From Phymatolithon calcareum (taxonomy: Eukaryota > Rhodophyta > Florideophyceae > Hapalidiales), in the NCBI GenBank assembly GCA_977006965.1, contig OZ345356.1, positions 1,426,001-1,490,000 on the forward strand: a DNA stretch of 64,000 nt, written 5' to 3'. The notes under the pieces are model-generated. The model saw only the letters and a program-made list of their open reading frames with translations, was not told the DNA's origin and did no database searches. This document shows positions 30,463 through 39,592 of the stretch, piece by piece. Numbering within the stretch: position 1 is the stretch's first letter; every line of letters begins with the position of its first letter. The translations under genes and the position numbers were made by a program.

Positions 30463-31496
30463 ACATCCCCCGAAGCGAGCTGCCTCGCAGGTCTGTTCGA
30501 GCTCTCACGCGATGCACAGCTCAAGAAGGGCAGTACGTTGGCCGTAATTCACCAACGTGTCGCGCAATGCGAGGGCAGAGGCTAGTTCGTGGAGGGCGAA
30601 TGAGTCGCGAGTACTGGTGGTGAGGTGGATGCTAGGACGAATGAATGAATGAATGTGCAGGGAGGTCGAGTGCTCGACAAACATCGAAGAAACGACGGAT
30701 GGTTACATTCAGCCGTTATGCCCAGTGAAGATAGTTCCTGAGATGGAAAGCTGCCTTCATGATCGAACCATCGTGTTATTAGTAGCAGTTTGAAACAGTT
30801 TTGTTTTGGTGCCCCGCGCTCCACAATGGCGTCGCTGAGCACAACAGGAGGGAGCGAAGATTGCTGTACTCGCCATGGCTTAACGGTGGAACCAAAGCAT
30901 TCGGAACGCGCTCGTTGCTTGAAAGGTAGGCTCTTTTCGTGGGGAGGGGCGTGGGTCGGCACCAGCAACATGAGTCGGATCAACGGAAGAAACGGAAATA
31001 CCGGCTTCAGGCGTCAATCTCGGGGGCGGTCAGCGCACTGCGAGATTAATCTACACTGGCGTGCTTGCGGACGTTGGACATTTTCTGTCATAGACGCGCT
31101 TCGCAATGGTGGCCAAGCACAACAGGAGGGAGGGGCGATGATTCCTGTAATCGCTAGCGCGGCGTGGAGACGTTCCACAAAGAGGGGTTCAGCAGTGGAG
31201 ACTAGAGAAAGCACTCACTCCAGCGTTTGGTTGGTTCTGCGCCCCAATGCATGTTGCCAACAGGCAAGCAAGCAAACAGTCATCGACATTGCTCATGAGA
31301 TAGAAAGGAGAAATCTTGCGCCCTTGAAGCGCTTGCTACCCATCCACACATGATGGATGACTTCCCCCTACAATTGCAACCTTTTGTATTCCTAATTTCC
31401 GCACACTAAATCGTCTCGAATCCACATCTCCAATCAGATGCACCAACACTTCCGCCCACGCCTACCAACCGTACCTCCCTCCCACCTCCCGTTCCG

Positions 31497-32360
31497 ATGG
31501 GGAAGGGCGGCCTGAACCGCCTCCTCTTCACCGCTGAAGAAGCGCCGCCGCCCCCGTCCGGCCCGCGCACCTGCACCCTCCCCGCATCCGACGCGCGCGC
31601 CGTGCACATCCGCACCGTCCTGCGCGCGTCGCCGGGCACCTCCCTGCGCGCCGCGGTTGCGAACGAGGGTCTCTGCACCGCGACCCTTCTCCCCCCTGAT
31701 GTCTCCCCCTCCGTCCCCGCGCAGCGCGAAGCGCCCCCTCTCGTCCTAGCGCTGGACGCACCGCATCCCCCGCGCCCGCTCCCGCCGGTGTCACTCCTGC
31801 TCGCAATGCCGCGTCCTCGCGCCGCGCGCCGCGCCGTGCGCACCGCAGCGCAGCTCGGCGTGTCGCGCGTCATTCTCACCGGCGCCGCGCGCGTAGAGCG
31901 CTCCTTCTTCGAGGCGAAGCTTGCGCAGCCGGCCGTGCTAAGGCGCGCCGCATGCGACGGCGTCATGCAGGCCGCCGTAGACGCATTCGTGCCGGACGTG
32001 ACTGTGCAGCCGCGGCTGTGGGAGGTGGCGGATATTTTTGACGGGGCGGACGAGGCGGACGGGACACGGCGCGTCGTGCTCCACCCCAATGCGGAGGTGG
32101 GGTTTGCGGAGGTGGTAGCCGGGGCATATGCGGTTGTTGTGGCGGTCGGACCGGAGGGGGGATGGGTGGAGGAGGAGGTAAGCTTCTTGGAGCGGAAGGG
32201 ATTCAGACGGGCGCATCTGGGGGAGCGGGTTCTGGCTTCGGAGGTTGCTGTGGCGGTCGCTATCACAATGGCGCATGCGGCGGTTGCGAAGGCGGGGGAG
32301 ACGCGGGGGGCGGAGACGTGGCCGGCGCTTGTGGGTGGTGCACCGGCGGTTGAGCGGTGA
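31497..32360 (+). CDS. RsmE-family rRNA (uracil-N3) methyltransferase
   Basis: 287 residues. The family methylates N3 of a uracil in small-subunit rRNA (U1498 in E. coli 16S) using S-adenosylmethionine. Seen here: N-terminal PUA-like region with RLLFTAEEAP and HIRTVLR; RVERSFFEAKL (about 128-138), the R-S-F-F-E-K signature; then the SPOUT knot with VVAVGPEGGWVEEEVSFLE (about 218-236) and HLGERVLASEVAVAVA. Bacterial members read LG-RILRTETA here, so the ASEV variant is slightly unusual. A eukaryotic copy probably serves the plastid or mitochondrial ribosome, although the N terminus shows no clear transit peptide. GC-rich single exon. The fragment at 5191-5352 derives from this gene. Confidence 0.85.
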   Translation: MGKGGLNRLLFTAEEAPPPPSGPRTCTLPASDARAVHIRTVLRASPGTSLRAAVANEGLCTATLLPPDVSPSVPAQREAPPLVLALDAPHPPRPLPPVSLLLAMPRPRAARRAVRTAAQLGVSRVILTGAARVERSFFEAKLAQPAVLRRAACDGVMQAAVDAFVPDVTVQPRLWEVADIFDGADEADGTRRVVLHPNAEVGFAEVVAGAYAVVVAVGPEGGWVEEEVSFLERKGFRRAHLGERVLASEVAVAVAITMAHAAVAKAGETRGAETWPALVGGAPAVER

Positions 32361-32389
32361 TGGGATGCTGGGTTCGGTTGTTTCTTTGT

Positions 32390-32960
32390 GAGAGTTTCGG
32401 CGTTGAAATGGCAGTCATTTCGCAACATCGTGATAGCTCATCAGAGCCACTTTCGTACGGATTTCGTCGCTCATTAAACTGGTTCCGTATAGTATCTGCC
32501 TTCAAAACTGGAGCGTATAGTAGAAGCTAAAATGACCGAGAGACTCGGAAGCAGCAGTTCGACAAGGTTAAGGGTAATTTTTGATGCGCCACCAGACTTG
32601 GCTCCGTAATGTCTCTTCGAGCGAGGTCGTCCGCTTTTCTGTTCCCAGGGAACACACAGTGACTCGGGATCCAAATTGTTTCGCAAGTGATCATATCATC
32701 AATCAGCCTTTCCATAGTATCCGGCAGCTTGTCATCTCCCCATACATCCATCGTTGCTCGGTCAGCGCTTCGAGGGAGCTCCTGTCTGCAAACCAGCGAA
32801 TGTGGTGTTCGCATGGGATTCGCAGTTTTTCTATCACCTCAAAAGCTCGGGCCGCAGAGAATATTTCGGCGGTGAACAACGAATCCACTGCTCCAATGGT
32901 CGCTTCGTGTGAACACATTTATTCCGGCAACTTTCTTGGTTGATTCCTATTTTCAAATCT
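32390..32960 (-). pseudogene. LINE RNase H domain remnant
   Basis: Minus strand, in shifted frames: SLFTAEIFSAARAFEVIEKL (about 32860), IRWFADRSSLEAL (about 32790), then WIPSHCVFPGNRKADDLARR (about 32640). These match the E, D and H/D motifs of LINE-type RNase H (AE-A--A, F-DS--AL, W-P-H-G--GN--AD-LA). None of the polymerase families recognised in this window carries such a domain, so this is a separate LINE lineage. Confidence 0.65.
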
Positions 32961-33965
32961 CTGATGCGCATCCAGAGTGTCAGCAGCAAATAGCACAGCG
33001 AAGATAACATGAAGTATTGATTCAGCAATTCATCGATACAGCGTTTAACTCCAGTACTGCTCGTCAACATTCAGTCAATTCAGATCATACTTTTACGTTG
33101 GAGAGCGATGTTCGAACGCACTTCACTCCCACCAAGAAGAAAAGGAAGAATTCAAATGTAATGACGACTACTCTTGCCGCTCAAATCAACGGCAAAGATT
33201 GCAAAGTGAGGAAAATGACTGCCATATATTCATCATGTAGCAAGTTTTATGGTGGCTGTCGCATTCATTTGGATGAGACTGCTTCATGAAACACGTTGTC
33301 GCTATCCATAACCTTAACGCTGTCGATATTGGAGAGGTTTCGTTTGCCAAATATTACTTCTTTACTTAGCGAACTTGCACAGCTAAAGCACGGTCAAGAC
33401 ACTTGTTCTCGACCTTTGCACGGAACCGCTCTCCTACGCCGTCTGCTGAATTCGTAGGTGTAATTTGTGGAATCAAGATTCCTTGATGTCTAACTCTGGA
33501 CGCCCAAGGAACCTAGTCTCGGCCTCAGTGCAAATGGAGACTTAAGTGTTCACGCCGTTGCGAACGCTGCGCCAAATCTGGCACCGGTTGAGTTTGCGCA
33601 AATACATGTGAAGGCATATTAAAAAACCTTTGAGCACTAAATGAGAAGAGAGATGCAAGTCTCTAGGACAGAGAAGGTTGTGGGTGGGTGGGGAGAAGAG
33701 AGTGGCTTGCTTCGGACATCCAGTTGCGCGTCGCAGCTTCGTTCTTATAGTCCGAAGTGGTGAGGATCGCTGGGCTGTCGGTGGGGCAAAGGCGGCAGTG
33801 TCGGTCGCAGTGTCTGCGCATGTTGACCAGCTGTCCTTCCTGGTGCCTACGCGAACAGCCCGGCACTGGTTCGTCCTTCGGCTTTGTCTCGCTATCTCGT
33901 GATCGTGATATTTCACTTATGAAAAGCATGCTCTTCAAAGACCAAAAAATTATATGAATCTCATA
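32961..33965. other. Interval without a supported gene
   Basis: A minus-strand frame at 33663-33938 (91 codons, Cys/His-containing) is open but unrecognised. Otherwise nothing stands out. Confidence 0.35.
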
Positions 33966-34001
33966 CCCTCAATTGAGGGAAAAGTGTCCTTCAATTGAGG
34001 G
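33966..34001. repeat. Paired CCCTCAATTGAGGG palindromes
   Basis: Perfect copy at 33966-33979 and a 13/14 copy at 33988-34001, just before the homology boundary of gene copy 2 (GTAAACTAGACACTAG at 34011-34026). Confidence 0.5.
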
Positions 34002-34007
34002 AATATT

Positions 34008-35560
34008 TCAGTAAACTAGACACTAGCCCATAAGATGTGTGCCCCTGGACCAAGGTCGACGTATGTGGACCTATGATCTACAGTATATGAAGGATGTGTA
34101 TCCCAACATTCATATATTGTAGGTGCAGTACTTGGATGTGTCCACGAGGAAAATCAATGAGGTTCACATCAGGCGCCAACGTAGGAACTCTATCAAAAGT
34201 CAGATAAACTAGAACTCGCCACAACCGATTGCCCTGTACATATTTTGACATCCCCATTTATTTCACTGCCCAGAAACAATCCTCCGCCGAACGCAACCAC
34301 TGAACGGAACCACCTACCTTGTTCTCAAAATGAACCTGAGGCCCAGCCGGAAATGTCGCGTTCGGCTCCATTTAGTGTTCCACATTCTCGTTACAGTTTC
34401 TCTATGTGCAACGGCTAGCCTTATGAAGAAGACGAACATTGCTGCATGCCAGTGGCAGTATTTTGTGAAAACTCATCTCGGGACTTGGCATGGTCTACGA
34501 CAGCGCATTCTGCTCAATGGGACCATTCGCAGCGACTCTTTAGCATCTCGCATCTACACAATTCCTGACGGTGAAGATCGAAAAAACCCGCAATCAATCA
34601 TCCAGACAACCATCGTCACGAGCCCGACATGGTACTCAAACGGCGACACAGTCCGGAAATTCCTCAACGAAAACGGTAATCCGATCTTCCTCGGGCGCAG
34701 AATATATCCCAATGGAACGGTTGGCGCACCTGTGACCTCAGCACCCGGTGAAAAACCTGTTGGACCGTTCGTGAAGCCAAACGGCGATACGCTCCGCGTG
34801 CCGCAACGCCTTCCCGGTAACCCCTTGTGGGGGTATGGAGTGAGTCTTTTTCATCCGCGAGACCCCGATGTGCGCTTTCAGATTACGGCTATATACATTG
34901 GTGCGCAATTTAACTACGCCCTCACTCAGCGGGAAGTTCGTAGTGTTCCATCGTATCCCACCCGATTCTGGACGTTGGACAGGAACGCATTTCCAAGGGC
35001 AGAGGTACCGTCATTGGGTATGAGCAGGTTCTGGAAGGGGAAGACTGCGTGCGTGTTCAAAAATGCCGACTTGACGATGCATGAAGTCAAAGAAGTGGTC
35101 ATGGCATTGGACATGCCATCCCAACCCAAAGAGAAAATGTTTATTCTTGAATTGCCAGATGGTGTCACCGTTGTCTATCCAAAACGTCTTGCAGACTATA
35201 ACAAGAGAAATTTACAGTTCATGGTGATCTGGGTTGTCGATAGTCGAACAGTGGTTCAGAGCATCGTCCATTTTGACACAAAGGGTCGTTTCACCAAGGA
35301 ATGCACAACGACATTTACAAAGACAAAATGAGCTTGATTTAATTTCCAAGGCAGTTGAGGTCAAACTTTACTGAAGTCAAACTTAAAAGGTCAGCGTTAG
35401 ACGTTGAAGTTGTCTTATCATAAGCAAAGACCAACTCTCTGGCGGCAGTCGGCGGCCTTATGGGGTTTATACTAAAAAATTTGAATTGTTTTTGTGGTCA
35501 GTTTACTTTACAGAACCAGAGTAGACTTACCAGTGGTACTTGATGTCACAACTGTCAAAG
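34008..35560 (+). repeat. Direct segmental duplication, copy 2
   Basis: Counterpart of 24644-26200. Upstream, coding and downstream DNA all align. Confidence 0.85.
34330..35331 (+). CDS. Secreted protein, possibly DUF3598/lipocalin-like, copy 2 (altered C terminus)
   Basis: 333 residues with the same signal peptide and body as the copy at 24961. Differences: a segment near residue 135 reads APVTSAPGEKPVGPF where copy 1 has RVPNTEPFAIF, so the two differ there by a few codons. Near the end, two extra bases (ACAAAATGAG against ACGAATGAG) shift the frame and stop it at TFTKTK, losing about 14 residues. The rest is intact, so the protein may still fold. Upstream homology of 320 bp suggests the promoter was duplicated too. 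Confidence 0.7.
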   Translation: MNLRPSRKCRVRLHLVFHILVTVSLCATASLMKKTNIAACQWQYFVKTHLGTWHGLRQRILLNGTIRSDSLASRIYTIPDGEDRKNPQSIIQTTIVTSPTWYSNGDTVRKFLNENGNPIFLGRRIYPNGTVGAPVTSAPGEKPVGPFVKPNGDTLRVPQRLPGNPLWGYGVSLFHPRDPDVRFQITAIYIGAQFNYALTQREVRSVPSYPTRFWTLDRNAFPRAEVPSLGMSRFWKGKTACVFKNADLTMHEVKEVVMALDMPSQPKEKMFILELPDGVTVVYPKRLADYNKRNLQFMVIWVVDSRTVVQSIVHFDTKGRFTKECTTTFTKTK

Positions 35561-35775
35561 AAGAAGAAAGGTAGTTTTTATTTAAACGTTACTAACGCAT
35601 CTGCTGACGCTTGGGGCAGATTTCCTAGGGCCAAGAGGTTTTGGCTAGATTCTGTCTATGGAAGAGTTTCTTTTCTTGTTTGTGTAGCACGATTCAGTGG
35701 ACTACAAAAACCCACCTCTGATCTCCTTCGGGACCTCGAGGTGGAAAAATTACTCCTCTGTCCTGTGACACTCAC
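35557..35775 (-). mobile_element. LINE-B 3' fragment downstream of gene copy 2
   Basis: AAGAAGAAAGGTAG then TTTAAACGTTACTAACGCATCTG. Flanks ACAACTGTCAAAG and ACAGCTGGCAAAG look like a diverged target-site duplication. The homologous place after copy 1 (about 26175) is empty. Confidence 0.75.
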
Positions 35776-36541
35776 AGCTGGCAAAGCTGAGCAAAGTGTC
35801 GCTGGTCTTCAAGACGGTAAGCCGCGGACCGCTAATTAGGACGCTCGCATGTTGATGAACTTGACTGAACCGTATATCGATACGATTAACTTGTACACGG
35901 AGTGGAACGAGAACGCGCTCCGGTGGCGAACGGGGACAGAACTTGGGCTGGTTGTCGCGGATGACGTGTTACACGATATAAGGAACGGGCAACGCAATCA
36001 GAACGACTCAAGTACTGACACCTATCCGACCGTTAGGTGTGACAAGTTTCGCGAACGTACAGCAACGTGTACACGAACACCTACAGACTAAATTAGTGGC
36101 GCTCTTCCGAGCGGAGTGCACAGTCGCGACCGCCAAGGTGGACGACAGTTTCGCGACTTTGGCAGCGCTTCAAGGAGAGAGCGAACTGGCGCGTTCGACC
36201 TGCACGGCAGTCTTCACACCCGTTGCCAGACGCTCAAAATCATCCGGCTCTTCAAGCATACTACACGCGCTACGAAGTCCCCCGACCGTCCACTTCAAGA
36301 CTGGTACCTATCTCCAATTTATATTCTCCTCGCTCATCGCAGCGGCACTACTTTCGGAGACAAGTTTTTATTCACCTTTACAATCATTAAAGTCTCTGAC
36401 TTTTTCCTCTTTGATTCAACTTCGCACATTTTTGCGTACGTCGCTCAAGCAGACCCTGAGAACCCCAGTGCGTTTGTCCCGCACCAAGCTTCTCGGGTCT
36501 TAGCAGGCGTCATTACCCGACAATCGAAGCCGCTGCATTGA
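35776..36541 (+). other. Possible degraded gene, function unknown
   Basis: 35849-36060 encodes NLTEPYIDTINLYTEWNENA and continues to DTYPTV. The sense then seems to continue one base out of frame at about 36030 with TSFANVQQRVHEHLQTKL and FRAECTVATAKVDDSFATL. No domain recognised. If real it is a frameshifted fragment. Confidence 0.3.
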
Positions 36542-36718
36542 CACTGATTGACTACCGATTCTTCACCGCGTTCTACATACCGGCAGGGGTAGTACCAATT
36601 CCATTGCTCGACATTGCTGTTTGTCGCGCAATTAAACAATTCAATTGCTCACTACGGTTAGTCAGCAATTCGGATTGCAATTTGAATACTTCCCGCAATA
36701 GTCAAGTTAATTGTTTAT

Positions 36719-36900
36719 TCATGCCTCTTCACCTAGGTGTACGAAACTTTCGTCTTCTGCGATAGCCTGTTCAACACGCTGGTTGACAACGCTTGACATA
36801 GTGTCCTTCACAGTTTGATAATCCCAGTAAGAGCGGTTGATTAACGTGAATGGATATCTCGAGGCTGTTCGCGAAGGAGTTGCATTAGCTGCTGTACAAC
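36719..36900 (-). pseudogene. hAT transposase C-terminal remnant (element 1)
   Basis: The minus strand encodes LINRSYWDYQTVKDTM then VEQAIAEDESFVHLGEEA. The N-x-x-W end of the hAT dimerisation domain is visible; the rest of the transposase is deleted. Confidence 0.6.
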
Positions 36901-37090
36901 TTGTTTCGGCTTCGGTTGCGGAATAGGTAGTACCATGATTGGAAGAGCGAAATTTGTTTTGGTGTTGTCGAGTGGGTCTGGTAGTGTGCTTTGGATAAAT
37001 GTACGACTTCACTTTTTATATTGACTCTTCTATCTGTCTTTTCAGAAATGTCACTCTAGACACCCATACCGTTATACTTGAACGGATGAA

Positions 37091-37176
37091 TGAATTCAAC
37101 AATCCATGTGATCGTTCTGTTGTAGTGGTCTACGCAGACCACTACAACAGAATGATCACATGGATGGTTGAATTCA
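37091..37176. repeat. 86-bp near-perfect palindrome inside hAT element 1
   Basis: Arms of 43 bp starting TGAATTCAACAATCCATGTG, with only a few mismatches and a centre near CTACGCAG. hAT element 2 keeps only one arm (about 38190-38217). Confidence 0.7.
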
Positions 37177-37541
37177 GGAACGTTGTAACTGTATACAGTA
37201 CGTATAATTTTACGTACCTAACACACTAGGGGAGCACGGGAACATTTTGGCCCGATAGTTATTTAGTTGATTTGGGCCAAAATGGTGCAGTGCTCCCCCG
37301 GTGAACGCTTTTACTGGCCCGAGTTATATAATAAAATTAGATGCTACCGACAACCAATTACCACGTACTACGCATGATACATTTGAAGTGATCGTGCTCT
37401 TGCTGAACTATACACTTTCGTACAACCTACCTACCAGCAATTCGAATTGCAATTCTTCATCAGAACCCAATTTGGGTCAAATTGCTACGAATTGCAATTA
37501 ATTGCAATAGCAATGGATTGCGCACGACCCCTGCATACCGC

Positions 37542-37825
37542 GGTTCACCACCTCCACGTGATTCTTTTTACAGATTCACGACACTGGTAACCTGCAAGCG
37601 CCAAACGCAATGCTCGTCGGAGCATAATTAAGTTTCGCGGAGATGCCATCCGATCGTCGGATCGCTAGCTGGTGTCTCCCCCTACTCGCGACGTAGGTAC
37701 GGGGTCTCGCCTCCCGCTTGTGGCGAACGTTGGTTCTTCACCGAGATGGTGGGATGAATGAAAAGGACTTTACCTTGACTATGGAAATGGTTTGAACTTG
37801 ATGGTCCCTCCTTCTCCCTCGCGCC
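37542..37825. other. Spacer between the two hAT elements
   Basis: Non-coding host DNA of about 280 bp. It ends with CTCGCGCC (37818-37825), the target-site duplication of hAT element 2. Confidence 0.5.
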
Positions 37826-38467
37826 CAGGGGTCGTGCGCAATCCATTGCTATTGCAATTAATTGCAATTCGTAACAATTCGACCCAAATTGGGTTCTGAT
37901 GAAGAATTGCAATTCGAATTGCTGGTAGGTAGTTTGTACGAAAGTGTATAGTTCAGCAAGAGCAGAGTTGTCGGAAATAACGATCACTTCAAATGTATCA
38001 TGCGTAGTACGTGGTAATTGGTTGTCGGTAGCATCTAATTTTATTATATAACTCGGGCCAGTAAAAGCGTTCACCGGGGGAGCACTGCACCATTTTGGCC
38101 CAAATCAACTAAAAAACTATCGGGCCAAAATGTTGCCGTGCTCCCCTAGTGTTGGGTACGTAAAATTCTACGTACTGTATACAGTTACAACGTTCCTGAA
38201 TTCAACCATCCATGTGACGAATGTCAGATTACCCGGTGCACGGAGTTAGAGCACGTCCAACGCGAACAGCAAATTGCCAAATTCCGTGGAAGCAGTTCCT
38301 GGTTCAACTCTACCGGACAGCAAATGGCCAACCATATTGCCAAAATGCTAAACAAATTGCCAAATCTGAAAAATTTGGCAATCTCTTTAGCAATTTAGCA
38401 ATGAACTACGTAGTCGAATTCGGATACGTTGCACTCACTCGCGACTCGCAGATCGTCGATCCTGGAA

Positions 38468-39580
38468 ATGGCGCCAGGAGAGATCACCGCACGGCCGAAA
38501 AAGCGCGCGGGATACACAGAAAATGCAAACCCCATGCCTCGCGTTCCCGCGAAACAGGAAACGATCGTTCGCATAAAACCTCAGGCGGCGGGCTCGCCAC
38601 GTCCGACGGGAGGAGAAACTGCAAAAGGAAAGATGGTGCGCGGCGCCTCCTTTTCCGCCGACGAAGACACCGCGCTCGCACGATGCTGGGTCGGAATTTC
38701 GGCAAAGCATGACGAGCAAGACGCGCAGGAGTTCTGGAGCAACGTTGCCGGCGCTTTCGAAAAACAGCCTGAAGCGAGCGAGCGCAGCAGAGTCGCGGGA
38801 AGCCTGCATTCGCGCTGGCAAGTACTCCAAAGAGCCGTGCAGAAGTACCTTGCCGCCGAGCGGCTGGAGCGCTCCAACCCCGTTTCGGGGGAAACTGAAG
38901 AAGATGCTCAACTCAATATCATGCGGTTCTATCGGAAGCGCACGCGGACGAAAGACCGGCACGGAATTGAGCGTGACGGACCTGAGCTCAAATCGATGGG
39001 CGCAGTGAGCATCCTGCGGAGCTGCCCCAAGTTCAGCGCAATCGGTGGCACGTCGGCGTCGTGTGCGCTATACGCGCCCGGCGTTAGCACGAGTACGGCG
39101 TCGTTCTCGCCAACGCTTACCGATACGCTGAGCACGCCGAGCACCACAAGCGACGACGGGGCCCCTCTGCCGGACGCACCCACCGGCGGGGCTCGGGTCG
39201 ACGGCGGAGGTGCGGTCGCCATGGAATCGGCCGCGATTCCCGCGATGAGCCCGGCGAAGCGCCGCCCGATGGGGGTGAAGAAGGCGAAGCTGAAAGAGAA
39301 GCAAGAGCGCGGAGGCGCGGGTCTTTCGGAAATCGCCGCGGTCCTGATGGAGGGGTCAAAACGAAAGACGGCGCTGAAGAAAGCGCAACTTCGTTTTATT
39401 TGCATTAATGCTCTCCCGGATGGGGACACGAAGACGGAACTATTGATGGAGTTCCTCGGGTCGGGAGTGTTGGTCGGTGACGACAGGGACGCCTCGACAA
39501 AGGACAACGTCCCACTGACGACGAGAGTGGCTATCGGTACACCAAAACTGGAATTTAGTGTCCCAGGTAAAATTCAATAG
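38468..39580 (+). CDS. Harbinger Myb/SANT-like accessory protein
   Basis: 370 residues from ATG 38468. Accessory protein of PIF/Harbinger elements: in known cases it binds the transposon ends and brings the transposase into the nucleus. Visible here: GASFSADEDTALARCWVGIS (about 59-78), the trihelix start, then FWSNVAGAF and RWQVLQRAVQKYLAAERLE (about 118-136), giving the spaced tryptophans of the SANT-like fold. The C-terminal KRRPMGVKKAKLKEKQ (about 262-277) is a basic, nuclear-signal-like segment found in the plant NAM-associated group. The middle is Ser/Thr/Ala/Gly-rich linker. The frame is intact. The pogo element begins 12 bp after its stop codon, so its 3' UTR is disrupted but its coding is not. 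Confidence 0.85.
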   Translation: MAPGEITARPKKRAGYTENANPMPRVPAKQETIVRIKPQAAGSPRPTGGETAKGKMVRGASFSADEDTALARCWVGISAKHDEQDAQEFWSNVAGAFEKQPEASERSRVAGSLHSRWQVLQRAVQKYLAAERLERSNPVSGETEEDAQLNIMRFYRKRTRTKDRHGIERDGPELKSMGAVSILRSCPKFSAIGGTSASCALYAPGVSTSTASFSPTLTDTLSTPSTTSDDGAPLPDAPTGGARVDGGGAVAMESAAIPAMSPAKRRPMGVKKAKLKEKQERGGAGLSEIAAVLMEGSKRKTALKKAQLRFICINALPDGDTKTELLMEFLGSGVLVGDDRDASTKDNVPLTTRVAIGTPKLEFSVPGKIQ

Positions 39581-39592
39581 CAAAGGACTTTA

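Larger units (their letters stand above)
29515..31385. repeat. Duplicated unit, copy 2 (interrupted by LINE-A2)
   Basis: Counterpart of 11030-14950. The last 50 bp (TTGAAGCGCTTGCTACCCAT to CTACAATTGCAACC) also appears inverted at 5353-5400, next to the RsmE fragment. Confidence 0.75.
36584..37533 (-). mobile_element. hAT-type element 1, deletion derivative (950 bp)
   Basis: Ends CAGGGGTAGTACCAATTCCA (36584) and, inverted, CAGGGGTCGTGCGCAATCCA (37533). Flanks CATACCGG (36576-36583) and CATACCGC (37534-37541), an 8-bp duplication with one mismatch. Subterminal AATTGC/GCAATT motifs are abundant. It carries a remnant of the transposase C terminus and an internal 86-bp palindrome. Confidence 0.85.
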
